Assembly (NCBI GenBank): GCA_022711465.1
Contig: JAKLEZ010000004.1
Coordinates: 306,247 to 370,246, forward strand
Direction of reading: 5' to 3'
Length of the DNA: 64,000 nucleotides
Source: Planctomycetota bacterium
Lineage (GTDB): Bacteria > Planctomycetota > Phycisphaerae > UBA1845 > PWPN01
This document shows, piece after piece, positions 52,194 through 60,083 of this stretch (the first letter of the stretch is position 1; each line of letters opens with the position of its first letter). A program made the translations under genes and the position numbers. The notes beneath the pieces were generated by a model. The model searched no databases and was not told the origin of the DNA. It saw only the letters and a program-made list of their open reading frames with translations.

Positions 52194-52243
52194 CTGATCC
52201 TCATCTCACCGGGCCTTCGGACGCCGGTGTTCGCACCGCCGGC

Positions 52244-52273
52244 ATTCTATCTTAGGATCGTCGGGCTCGGCAA
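52244..52273 (-). promoter_or_regulatory. Candidate promoter of the LpxL-like gene
   Basis: On the minus strand, TTGCCG (4/6) is followed after 18 nt by TAGAAT (5/6). The leader of ~45 nt contains a small hairpin (CGGTG/CACCG, 4-nt loop) at 52225-52238. Confidence 0.4.
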
Positions 52274-52288
52274 CCGCGGCCGCAGGGA

Positions 52289-52317
52289 TAGCCAAGCCGT
52301 TCGCGTTTTCCTATGAT
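52289..52317 (+). promoter_or_regulatory. Candidate leaderless promoter of the PHP gene
   Basis: TAGCCA (4/6) is followed after 17 nt by TATGAT (5/6), ending eight bases before the ATG at 52326. No ribosome site is present, so transcription may start at or next to the start codon. Confidence 0.45.
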
Positions 52318-52325
52318 GGCTGCCT

Positions 52326-53189
52326 ATGAAGCTGTATGATCAACACCTGCACTCCGCGAACTCGGTCGACAGCCGATCCGATCCCGGCGACGTGGTACGC
52401 GCAGCGATCGGGGCCGGGCTGGCGGGCGTTACCTTCACCGAGCATTACGACCCCCACGAGAGCGAGTGGGACGTCTGCATCTATGACTACGAGCGCATCG
52501 CCCAGGCCGTGGCCGTCCTTCGGGAACAGTACGGCGACCAGATCTTCATCGGCCACGGTATTGAGGTTGACTACCAGCGGGAGCGCATGCCCTACGTTCT
52601 TGATCATCTGACCAGCCATCGGTTTGACCTCGTCATTCTCGCGGTCCATTTCTTCGACGGTCGCGCCCTCCACCACCGGGAGCACTGGGGCAGCCTGTCG
52701 CCGGATGCGGCAACCCGGGCGTATCTGGCCACCGTGCTGGAGGCCGCTCAACTGGCCCTTGAGCTGGACCGCCGGGGACAGCGGCCGTTTGACGTCCTGG
52801 CCCACCTGGATCTGGTCAAGCGATACACCCAGCGCTACTTCGGCTGCTACGACGTCGCCTCGCACCGGGCCGCGATCGACAGCATTCTGCAGACCTGCCT
52901 GGCCGCCAACCTGATCCCTGAGCTCAACTGCAGCAGCCTGAGGCAATCGCTGCCCGAGACCCTGCCTGCGGATTGGGCTGTGCGACGCTACGCCGACCTC
53001 GGCGGTCGGGCGATGACCTTGGGCAGCGATGCCCATGCCCTGGAGCATGTCGGGGCGGGGCTGGATGAGGGAGCTGCCATTCTTCAGGAAAACGCGATCA
53101 GGCACCAGGCGGTCTTCATGAATCGCCAGCGCTATGATCTGCCTCTGGAAGAGGAAGACCGCGAGGTGGGCCATGCCTTCAGGGCATGA
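52326..53189 (+). CDS. PHP-domain phosphatase, histidinol-phosphatase type
   Basis: 287 residues. Cytoplasmic metal-dependent phosphoesterase of the PHP family. All four metal motifs are visible: DQHLHS (5-10), TEHYD near 38, GIEVDY near 80 with LAVHFFD, and GSDAH near 237. VLAHLDLVKRY is the usual HisK-type block. The family includes histidinol phosphatase HisK, but no other his gene is near, so another phosphate ester is possible. The start lacks a ribosome site; a promoter candidate eight bases upstream suggests a leaderless message. It overlaps the next gene by 17 nt. Confidence 0.9.
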   Translation: MKLYDQHLHSANSVDSRSDPGDVVRAAIGAGLAGVTFTEHYDPHESEWDVCIYDYERIAQAVAVLREQYGDQIFIGHGIEVDYQRERMPYVLDHLTSHRFDLVILAVHFFDGRALHHREHWGSLSPDAATRAYLATVLEAAQLALELDRRGQRPFDVLAHLDLVKRYTQRYFGCYDVASHRAAIDSILQTCLAANLIPELNCSSLRQSLPETLPADWAVRRYADLGGRAMTLGSDAHALEHVGAGLDEGAAILQENAIRHQAVFMNRQRYDLPLEEEDREVGHAFRA

Positions 53190-55092
53190 GAAGATCGGCT
53201 TGCATCTCGCTCTCCGGCCGGAATGGGCATCAGGCATCCTGCTGCTCGCGGCCATGCTCGTCGCCTGGGCGTGCGGTCCGGGACAGGGGGCAGATCTGGC
53301 CCCGGTCGTGCCGCTCGACAAGAGTCAATGGCTGGGAACACCCCCGCCCGCGGTAGAGCCGGCCGATCAGACCTTGCTCATGCGGCTAGCGCGCCGGTCG
53401 CTCCAACGGCTCGTGCGCAGCGGCGAGCGATACACCGTGGACTACGTGCCTTCCACGCTCGAGGAGTTGAGATGCTGCGTGTCGGCGACGCTTCGGCGAC
53501 AGGGTCGCGTCACGGGGCAGGGCCTGTCGGGCTTCAACACGGTGGTGAAGGCCTGCGCCGGCGCCGCGGAAGCCGCCTTGGCCGATGCCCGCCGAGACGC
53601 GCCGCTGACGGAGCATGACCTGGCCGAGACGAGGCTCGAACTGGAGTTGATCGGTCCGTTTGAGATGATCGGCACCTCCGACCAGCCGACCGAGGAGCTT
53701 GCCCGGCAGTTCGAACCGCCTGTCCACGGCTTGGCTCTGCGGTTCGAGAGCACCGAAGCCCGCATTCGCCCTTCCGAGTGGTTCGCTGCCGACCCCAAAT
53801 ATGACCCACTGGACGATCAGCACCACGGGCGAGGTCGCTACGTCATGGCCATCGCGAGACTCCGCGAGATGATCGAACGCAGGGAACCCGTCTCACAGAA
53901 CCATCCGGAGCGGATCATCGTGCTTCGATTCCGGAGTCTCCATCTCTACGAGCCGACGCCGGGACAGCCGCCCGTTGAGCTGCTGGCCGGCATGAGACTT
54001 GTTCCACCTGCAGACGTTCACCCCGAGAGGCTCCTGGTTGCGGCCGACGTCATGGCTCGGTTCATCCGCTTCCGACAGAGTGCCGATGGCGTTTTTGCCT
54101 ACGAGTATCTGCCCGGCCAAGGCATGTATCGAGGCGAGGACCAGAACTGGATTCGACAAGCGGCCACGACCTGGAGCATGGCCGTCCACGCCCGCAAGCG
54201 AAAGGACGCCGAATCCGCGAGAGCCCTGGACCGGGCGATCGGAGCGTTTCGGAAGATGATTCGCCCTGTCTCCGGGCAAAGCGACGCCACCTTCCTGGCC
54301 ACGCCTGATGATGAGAACGGCCTGGGGGCGACCGCCCTGGTCTGCCTGGCCCTGGCCGATGGACCTGACCCGGAGCGATACGCCGACATCCGTCTACCCC
54401 TGCTCAACGGCCTGGCCTCGATGCAGGAAGCCGACGGCACCTTCCGCACCCACTTTCCCCCTTCAGCTCTACAGACCACTCAGGACTACTACCCGGGCGA
54501 GGCCCTGCTGGCCATTGCCCGCCAATACGCCATCGACGGCAGCCCCAGGTGGAGGGCCGTTTGCGACAAGTCACTGCCATTCTACCGTGCCTATTTCCGT
54601 CAGAAGCGACCGGCTCCGTTCATACCCTGGCAGGCGCAGGCCTGGGGTCAACTCGCCCGGGCCACCCGGCGTCAGGAATACGCCGACTTCGTCTACGAAA
54701 TGGCCGACCATCTGGCCGGTACCCAGATGGCGCCGCCTCGCCCCATGCTGCCCATCTACCTCGGCGGATTCGACGTCTACGGCAGCGGCCGTCCGGGCGT
54801 GAGCAGCGCCGTGTATCTCGAAGGCGCGGTGGACGCCCTGCGGACCGCCGAATCGCTGGGCGACCCCGCCCGGGCAGACCGTTACCGCCGCGTGGTGACC
54901 GAAGCGGCGCGGTTCGTGTTGCAGCTTCAGTTCCGTGAGGAAGAATGCTATTATGTGGGTACGCCGCGGGACGTCGTCGGCGCGGTGCGCAACTCGCCGA
55001 GCGACCCGTCGCTGCGAATTGACCACGTGCAGCACTCGCTGTGTGCCCTGCTCGGAGCAGCGGAGTTGCTGACACCTGCCAGCCGGCCTTGA
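53173..55092 (+). CDS. Exported AMMECR1-like domain fused to alpha/alpha toroid
   Basis: 639 residues from the ATG at 53173, with GAGG six bases upstream, overlapping the PHP gene by 17 nt; a longer frame to 53134 is possible. A hydrophobic export signal lies at ~18-35 and ends WACGPG, not a clear lipobox. Residues ~67-260 look like AMMECR1: LLMRLARRSLQRLV, AALADARRDAPLTEHDL, TRLELELIGPFE and VHGLALRFES..RIRPSEWFA match the family order, but the conserved RGCIG is replaced by TGQGLSG. Residues ~287-639 form a repeat-helical toroid (WSMAVHARKRKDAESA; GATALVCLALADGPDP; SLPFYRAYFRQKRPAPFIPW) as in six-hairpin glycosidases. I know of no such fusion; the role is unknown. Confidence 0.75.
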   Translation: MPSGHEKIGLHLALRPEWASGILLLAAMLVAWACGPGQGADLAPVVPLDKSQWLGTPPPAVEPADQTLLMRLARRSLQRLVRSGERYTVDYVPSTLEELRCCVSATLRRQGRVTGQGLSGFNTVVKACAGAAEAALADARRDAPLTEHDLAETRLELELIGPFEMIGTSDQPTEELARQFEPPVHGLALRFESTEARIRPSEWFAADPKYDPLDDQHHGRGRYVMAIARLREMIERREPVSQNHPERIIVLRFRSLHLYEPTPGQPPVELLAGMRLVPPADVHPERLLVAADVMARFIRFRQSADGVFAYEYLPGQGMYRGEDQNWIRQAATTWSMAVHARKRKDAESARALDRAIGAFRKMIRPVSGQSDATFLATPDDENGLGATALVCLALADGPDPERYADIRLPLLNGLASMQEADGTFRTHFPPSALQTTQDYYPGEALLAIARQYAIDGSPRWRAVCDKSLPFYRAYFRQKRPAPFIPWQAQAWGQLARATRRQEYADFVYEMADHLAGTQMAPPRPMLPIYLGGFDVYGSGRPGVSSAVYLEGAVDALRTAESLGDPARADRYRRVVTEAARFVLQLQFREEECYYVGTPRDVVGAVRNSPSDPSLRIDHVQHSLCALLGAAELLTPASRP

Positions 55093-55162
55093 GCGGAAGA
55101 ACCGCGATAGGCGGTGGTTTACCGTCCGGCCACGCGGAAGCACCGACCGTGAGGGACCGAAA

Positions 55163-55696
55163 GTGATCCAAGGACGCATGCCAGGCCCAGCAGAAGAACC
55201 GGCCGCCCGCCCCCGTCGCCCTGACCAGGCGGCCGTGGGCGGCACCCCGACCGTTCGGACCCACTTGCCCGGCAGCCGCCGGCAAGCTCAGGACGGGCTT
55301 CGGGCGACTCGGGCCATCCCCTTCGTCCTGCTGGTCGTGGCGGGATTGACGGGATGCAGTCCGATTCGCTGGGAGGTGAGTTACGAGCATGCCCTGCAGC
55401 TGGCGGCAGAGCGGCGCGCCCGGGTCCTGGTTGCATTCCACTCCGTGGCCAACGCTGACTGCCGGGCGATGGACGCCGAAGTGTTCTCCGACGCCAACGT
55501 TCAGAAGCACGTTCGCCAGTACGTCCCCGTCCGCCTCGATCCGGTCATCCATCGGCAGTTGGCAAAGCAGTTCGGAGTCGAGACGGTCCCTGCCTTCCTC
55601 GTCGTTCGCCCGGACGGAGCGGTGATGGGAAGCCGGGGCGGCAGGATGGACGCCGAGCAGTTCGGCTACTTCCTGATCAGGAACAGGTTCAACTGA
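55163..55696 (+). CDS. Thioredoxin-like lipoprotein lacking CxxC
   Basis: 177 residues from GTG 55163; later starts (ATG 55178, TTG 55265) are possible because lipoprotein signals are rarely preceded by ~50 residues. FVLLVVAGLTGCSP is a canonical lipobox, so the mature protein is lipid-anchored. The rest is thioredoxin-fold: ARVLVAFHSVANADCRAMDA has only one cysteine where CxxC is expected, FSDANVQKHVRQYVPVRLD follows, and GVETVPAFLVV keeps the cis-proline. It resembles the thioredoxin-7/DUF255 group. With a single Cys it cannot be an ordinary disulfide oxidoreductase. It is 70 nt after the AMMECR1-toroid gene on the same strand. Confidence 0.75.
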   Translation: MIQGRMPGPAEEPAARPRRPDQAAVGGTPTVRTHLPGSRRQAQDGLRATRAIPFVLLVVAGLTGCSPIRWEVSYEHALQLAAERRARVLVAFHSVANADCRAMDAEVFSDANVQKHVRQYVPVRLDPVIHRQLAKQFGVETVPAFLVVRPDGAVMGSRGGRMDAEQFGYFLIRNRFN

Positions 55697-55730
55697 ACGG
55701 GACCGGGAACATGCGCGTCTGAAGCCCCGT

Positions 55731-55749
55731 GCAGAGCGCATCGCTCTGC
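55731..55749. terminator. Terminator-like hairpin
   Basis: A perfect 8-bp stem GCAGAGCG/CGCTCTGC with a 3-nt loop lies between the convergent thioredoxin-like and sulfatase genes. No run of T follows, so a role in termination is only likely. Confidence 0.5.
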
Positions 55750-55843
55750 GGCCCGTGGGCGGGTTCTATTCGGGACAATCCCCCCCATTTCCCGTCGATT
55801 CCCGCACGCTGACGGCGGTTTCCCGGCTCGCTGCTGGCCGCGA

Positions 55844-57361
55844 TCATGGCCGCGACCGACCTGACCGGCGGATAGCCTGAAGTCGCTCGTCCAAGTCCTC
55901 CGCTTCCGGCGACCGATCGGCCGCCAGGTTCCTGGCTTCGGCCGGGTCGTCGCCCAGGTTATAGAGTTGCGGGCGGGAATCGTTGCCCAGTTCGGTGTTG
56001 GTGGCCGCATTTCGCTTGGCCCCCTTGCCGGGCTCAATGTACTTCCAGTCGCCCCGGCGGAGAGCGAGGGTGCTTGCCTGCTCGACGAGTTCCTCGCGGC
56101 CGTTGCGGGAGTCGCCCAGCAGGGCGGGCAGCACGTCGAGACTGTCGGGACCGTCCTCGGGAGCCAACTTACGTTCGACCAGAGCAGCGAATGACGCCAG
56201 GAAATCGACCTGGCACACCAGGGCACGGCTCGTGCCGGGCCTGACCCGCCTGGGCCATCGGACCAGCATGGGCACGCGCGTGCCGCCCTCGAAGATGCTG
56301 TACTTGCCGCCCCGCCAGGGCCCGGCCGGCCTGTGATCGCCGAGTCGGGTCGCCGCCTCGTCCCGGTAGCCGTCGTCCACCACGGGGCCGTTGTCGCTGC
56401 TCAGAATCACGAGCGTATTCTCGGCCAGGCCCAACCGGTCGAGGGTGTTGAGGATTCGGCCGACGCACGCATCGAACTGGAGGATGACATCGCCCCGAGG
56501 CCCCAGGCCGCTTCTGCCCGAGAAGCGCGGATGCGGAACCCTGGGCACGTGAATGTCGTGAGTCGCGAAATAGAGGAAGAAGGGCCGGGCCTTCCGCTGT
56601 TCGATGAACGCGACCGCCTTCGCGGCAATCGTGTCGGCCATATCCTCGTCCACCCACCGGGCCGCCTTCCCACCGCTCATGTACCCGATTCGACTGATGC
56701 CGTTAACGATGGTCTGATCGTGCCCGTGGCTGGGACGGATCTTGAGAAGCTCAGGGTTGTTCTTGCCTGTAGGCTCGTCACCCACCGGAGCGGCATAGCT
56801 CACCCGGACAGGGTCCCTCGGATCCAGGCCGACAACACGGTGATTCTCAACGTAGACGCAGGGTACCCGGTCACCGGTAGCAGGGATCAGGAAGCAGTAG
56901 TCAAAACCCAACTCGAGCGGGCCGGGCCTGAGCTCTCTGTTCCAGTCCAGGGCTCCGCTCCCGAGCCCCAGATGCCACTTGCCGACAACACCGGTCGCGT
57001 AGCCCGCGTCCTTCAAGACGGACGCCATCGTCGTCCGGCCGGGCTCGATGATCAACCGGGCATCGCCGGGCAGGATACCTGTTCCCTTTCGACGCCAGGC
57101 GTACTCACCCGTGAGCAGGGCATATCGCGAGGGCGTACAGGTTGCGGCCGCTCCATGGGCGTCGGTGAACCGCAAGCCCTGCTCGGCGAGCCGATCGATG
57201 TTCGGCGTCTTGAGGCTCGTGGCCCCATAGCAGCTGACATCACCGTAGCCGAGGTCATCGGCATAGATTAACACGATGTTGGGTCGCGATTGGGCCGCAA
57301 GCCCGGACGTGAACGCCAGAATCAGTGACGCACTGAGCGATGCGAAGATTCGGTGCTGCAT
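55844..57361 (-). CDS. Exported type I sulfatase
   Basis: 505 residues from the ATG at 57361, with GGAGG seven bases upstream. Signal peptide ~1-24. Type I formylglycine sulfatase: the metal-binding NIVLIYADDLGYGD (Asp35, Asp36), the modification motif CTPSR with Cys75 as formylglycine precursor, GKWHLG, and the second metal site ILSSDNGP. It hydrolyses a sulfate ester in the periplasm. The length and GKYSIFEGGTRVPMLVRWP block place it with arylsulfatase A/B-like S1 enzymes; the sugar substrate cannot be read. It needs a formylglycine-generating or maturase enzyme, not in the window. Confidence 0.95.
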   Translation of the reverse strand: MQHRIFASLSASLILAFTSGLAAQSRPNIVLIYADDLGYGDVSCYGATSLKTPNIDRLAEQGLRFTDAHGAAATCTPSRYALLTGEYAWRRKGTGILPGDARLIIEPGRTTMASVLKDAGYATGVVGKWHLGLGSGALDWNRELRPGPLELGFDYCFLIPATGDRVPCVYVENHRVVGLDPRDPVRVSYAAPVGDEPTGKNNPELLKIRPSHGHDQTIVNGISRIGYMSGGKAARWVDEDMADTIAAKAVAFIEQRKARPFFLYFATHDIHVPRVPHPRFSGRSGLGPRGDVILQFDACVGRILNTLDRLGLAENTLVILSSDNGPVVDDGYRDEAATRLGDHRPAGPWRGGKYSIFEGGTRVPMLVRWPRRVRPGTSRALVCQVDFLASFAALVERKLAPEDGPDSLDVLPALLGDSRNGREELVEQASTLALRRGDWKYIEPGKGAKRNAATNTELGNDSRPQLYNLGDDPAEARNLAADRSPEAEDLDERLQAIRRSGRSRP

Positions 57362-57602
57362 GACGCGGCCTCCAGTCGAGCGTGAGGCGTATTGTCCGCT
57401 GGAGGCAGTGATACGTCCAGACGGCCGACGAGGCCGGAGCACCCGTGATCGCATGTAAAAGCAGCGTGCCAGCGTGAACAACACGCGGCTCGGTTCAGCG
57501 GAGAAGCTCGCGGCCACGAGACTCGTGCTTCCGACTTGCCCTGGCGGCGACGTTCCGCTATTCTCCCGGCCGCATTGCCTGGCACAAGCACGAGGTCTTC
57601 CG

Positions 57603-58568
57603 ATGAGCATGCCTGCAGAAGACACTGTCGCGGTCGAGTGCCCGCACTGTCACGTGACCTTGGGCGTCAACCGGCAGTATCTGGGTCAGACCATCCAGTG
57701 TGGCAGGTGCCGACAGCAGTTGACCATACCCACCCAGCCGAACGCCGCGGGCGGCACCCTCTTCGGACGCGTATCGCCCGGCGCACCGCCGCGGACGCCC
57801 CAGGTCAGTGAATCCGTGGACATCGAGAGCTTGCGGACCGCCGGCGAATCGGCTCTGCGGGTGGTATGCCTGGTGGTCAGCATTCTCCTCACCCTGCTTC
57901 TGCTTCTATCGTGCTTCGGCATTCTCTACCTCGGCGGCTTCATGCTGACCAGTTGGATCAGCCTGGCGTTCATGATGGCTCATATCAAGGGCCGCGCCGT
58001 CCAGGTCACACCCGCCCAGCTTCCCGAGATCCACGAGTCGGCATGCCGAGTCTGCGCGAAGCTCGGTCTCCAGATGCCACCCGACGTCTACGTTGTCCAG
58101 GAGCAGGGCTGGCTTAATGCCTTCGCCACCCGGTTTGCGTCGCGCGACTATGTCGTTCTCTACGCTGAACTCGTTGAGGCCTGCGGCTCCAACACCAGGG
58201 AACTCGACATGATCGTCGCCCACGAGATCGGCCATCTGGCCTTGGGGCACATCACCTGGCGATGGCTGCTCTTCCCGGCCTTGTTCATCCCATTCCTCGC
58301 CCAAGCTTACTCGCGGGCCTGCGAGTATAGCGCGGATCTCTGCGGCCAGGCCGGTTGCGGGGACTCTGCCGCGGCCGCGCGGGGGCTGCTCATTCTCGCA
58401 GCCGGCGGGCGCTGCGCCCGAATGGCCAGTATGGCGGCCTTCCTGCGGCAAGGCCGGGAGATCGGCGGCTTCTGGCAGACCGTGATCCAATGGCTATCGA
58501 CGCACCCCTGGCTGACGCATCGTGTTCAAGCCCTGCACCGAGCCGACCCGGTCGCGACCGGCAGTTGA
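57603..58568 (+). CDS. M48-family membrane metallopeptidase with zinc ribbon
   Basis: 321 residues; GAGGT lies six bases before the ATG at 57603 (ATG 57609 is an alternative). The N-terminus is a zinc ribbon with Cys13/16/33/36. One hydrophobic hairpin (~85-125) anchors the protein. The peptidase domain has the active-site MIVAHEIGHLALGH (His207, Glu208, His211) and the third zinc ligand in CEYSADLCG (Glu241), all of the M48/HtpX type. Family members degrade or process membrane proteins. A paralogue with a damaged active site follows after 36 nt in the same direction, so the two probably form an operon and perhaps a complex. Confidence 0.9.
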   Translation: MSMPAEDTVAVECPHCHVTLGVNRQYLGQTIQCGRCRQQLTIPTQPNAAGGTLFGRVSPGAPPRTPQVSESVDIESLRTAGESALRVVCLVVSILLTLLLLLSCFGILYLGGFMLTSWISLAFMMAHIKGRAVQVTPAQLPEIHESACRVCAKLGLQMPPDVYVVQEQGWLNAFATRFASRDYVVLYAELVEACGSNTRELDMIVAHEIGHLALGHITWRWLLFPALFIPFLAQAYSRACEYSADLCGQAGCGDSAAAARGLLILAAGGRCARMASMAAFLRQGREIGGFWQTVIQWLSTHPWLTHRVQALHRADPVATGS

Positions 58569-58604
58569 CTTTCACCTGAGGAGTAGCCCGAGAGGACAAT
58601 CCGC

Positions 58605-59954
58605 ATGAGCGAGCGCCCAGGACAGCTTCATCCGATGCCGACCGGCGATATGCCCGCCGAGACGAGACATCCTCGCGAACGAATACTCTTTGTGTTCTGT
58701 CTCTTGTTCTCCCTGTTGGCCTGGATCGCGATCGGCATCGTGGCGGTCCCCGCGCTCCTCGAGGATGCGGAAGGACTGCTCGCCGTGGCCGTGCTGATCG
58801 GGGTGATCTGGCTGGTCAGCCTTTTCGTTCGGGCGGCATTCGTGGCCCACGTTCGCGGCAACGGACTCCGCGTCAGCGGCGAGCAACTTCCCCATATTGA
58901 TGCGGCCGTGGAGCGGGCGGCGGCCGCTCTCGGTGTCCCCGCGCCGGAGACCTATGTCGTCCAGTACGGCGGTGTTCGGGAGGCGGCAACCAGGATCTTT
59001 CTCGGCTCCAGAATCCTCGTCTTGTCTAACGACCTGGTCGAGGATCAGGGCGAGGGTCCCGAGCTCGACATGGTCATCGGACGCGAGGTCGCCCATTTCC
59101 GCTACCACCATCTGCGATGGGGACTGATCCTGCTCCCGTCGATGATTCTGCCGCTCCTCTATCCGGCGTGGCGACGATCGACGGAGTACACGGCCGACCG
59201 CTGCGGGCTTCGCGTTTGCGGTGACCCGGTCGCGGCCGAGCGAGCCATTTACATCACCGCGGCCGGCAGCGAACTCGGCCGGCGAGTCGCACCCGGCGCT
59301 TACCACGAACAAGTCCGCTTGACCGGCGGCTTCTGCCTGACCCTGGCTTCCCTGCTCAGCCCCGAACCGAACACGGTCTGGCGGGTCTCCCGGCTGCTCC
59401 AGGCCGTTCCCGAATACGCGGGCACCGCCCCGGCACCCAGGAGGAGCGTCATCGCGGCCTTCCTCTCCGCCTTCATCCCCGGAAGCTCGTTGCTCCGCGG
59501 ATCCTCCGGCGCCGGAGCCAACCTGCTGATCGCCGTCGCGATCATCGCCCTGCTGATCTCCGTCATGCTCCCCTCCCTGGCCCGGGCCCGCGAGCTGGCC
59601 AAACGCAGTGTCTGCGCGAAGCGCATGAGCACCATCGGTGTCGCCCTCGCGCAGTATGCCTCGGAACAGAACGGACGGCTGCCCGCCGACCTCGCTGGTC
59701 ATCTGCTCCGAGCCGGCGTCCCGGCAGACGCCTTGCGCTGCCCGAGCGGCGCAGGCCCTAACTACCTGGTCGCCCGGCCACCCCCCGGAGGATACACGGC
59801 CGCCACGCCGGTTCTCTTCGAGCCGCTCGACAACCATGGTGAAGAAGGAGGGTTCGTACTCTTCGGTGACGGCACCGTGAAGTTCCTCCTGAAGGCCGAG
59901 TTCGAACGGGTAACGGAACCGTGCCTGGAGGATGCGATGCCGATCGAACCTTGA
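58605..59954 (+). CDS. M48 pseudopeptidase fused to prepilin-like segment
   Basis: 449 residues, with GAGAGG nine bases upstream. Two helices (~27-80), then an M48 domain similar to the upstream gene, but the zinc motif is REVAH (Arg160 in place of the first His; codon CGC at 59082, one transition from CAC). Glu194 in EYTADRCG is kept. It should not bind zinc normally. Residues ~307-430 resemble planctomycete prepilin-like/DUF1559 proteins: ANLLIAVAIIALLISVMLPS, LARARELAKRSVCAKR and GVALAQYASEQNGRLP, with LRCPS and FVLFGDGTVKFL later, although the usual FTLIE cleavage motif is gone. Likely a membrane-bound partner of the active paralogue. Confidence 0.85.
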   Translation: MSERPGQLHPMPTGDMPAETRHPRERILFVFCLLFSLLAWIAIGIVAVPALLEDAEGLLAVAVLIGVIWLVSLFVRAAFVAHVRGNGLRVSGEQLPHIDAAVERAAAALGVPAPETYVVQYGGVREAATRIFLGSRILVLSNDLVEDQGEGPELDMVIGREVAHFRYHHLRWGLILLPSMILPLLYPAWRRSTEYTADRCGLRVCGDPVAAERAIYITAAGSELGRRVAPGAYHEQVRLTGGFCLTLASLLSPEPNTVWRVSRLLQAVPEYAGTAPAPRRSVIAAFLSAFIPGSSLLRGSSGAGANLLIAVAIIALLISVMLPSLARARELAKRSVCAKRMSTIGVALAQYASEQNGRLPADLAGHLLRAGVPADALRCPSGAGPNYLVARPPPGGYTAATPVLFEPLDNHGEEGGFVLFGDGTVKFLLKAEFERVTEPCLEDAMPIEP

Positions 59955-60083
59955 CTCTCCCCCGACCGGAATCAGGCCGTCCGGGTCATTCTCGCCGATG
60001 CGACCATCCCGATCCGGAGAATCAGAGGGTTGCCATCGTGAAGCAGGCTGGTCCCAACACCCCCCGCCTTCTGGTTGCAGCCT

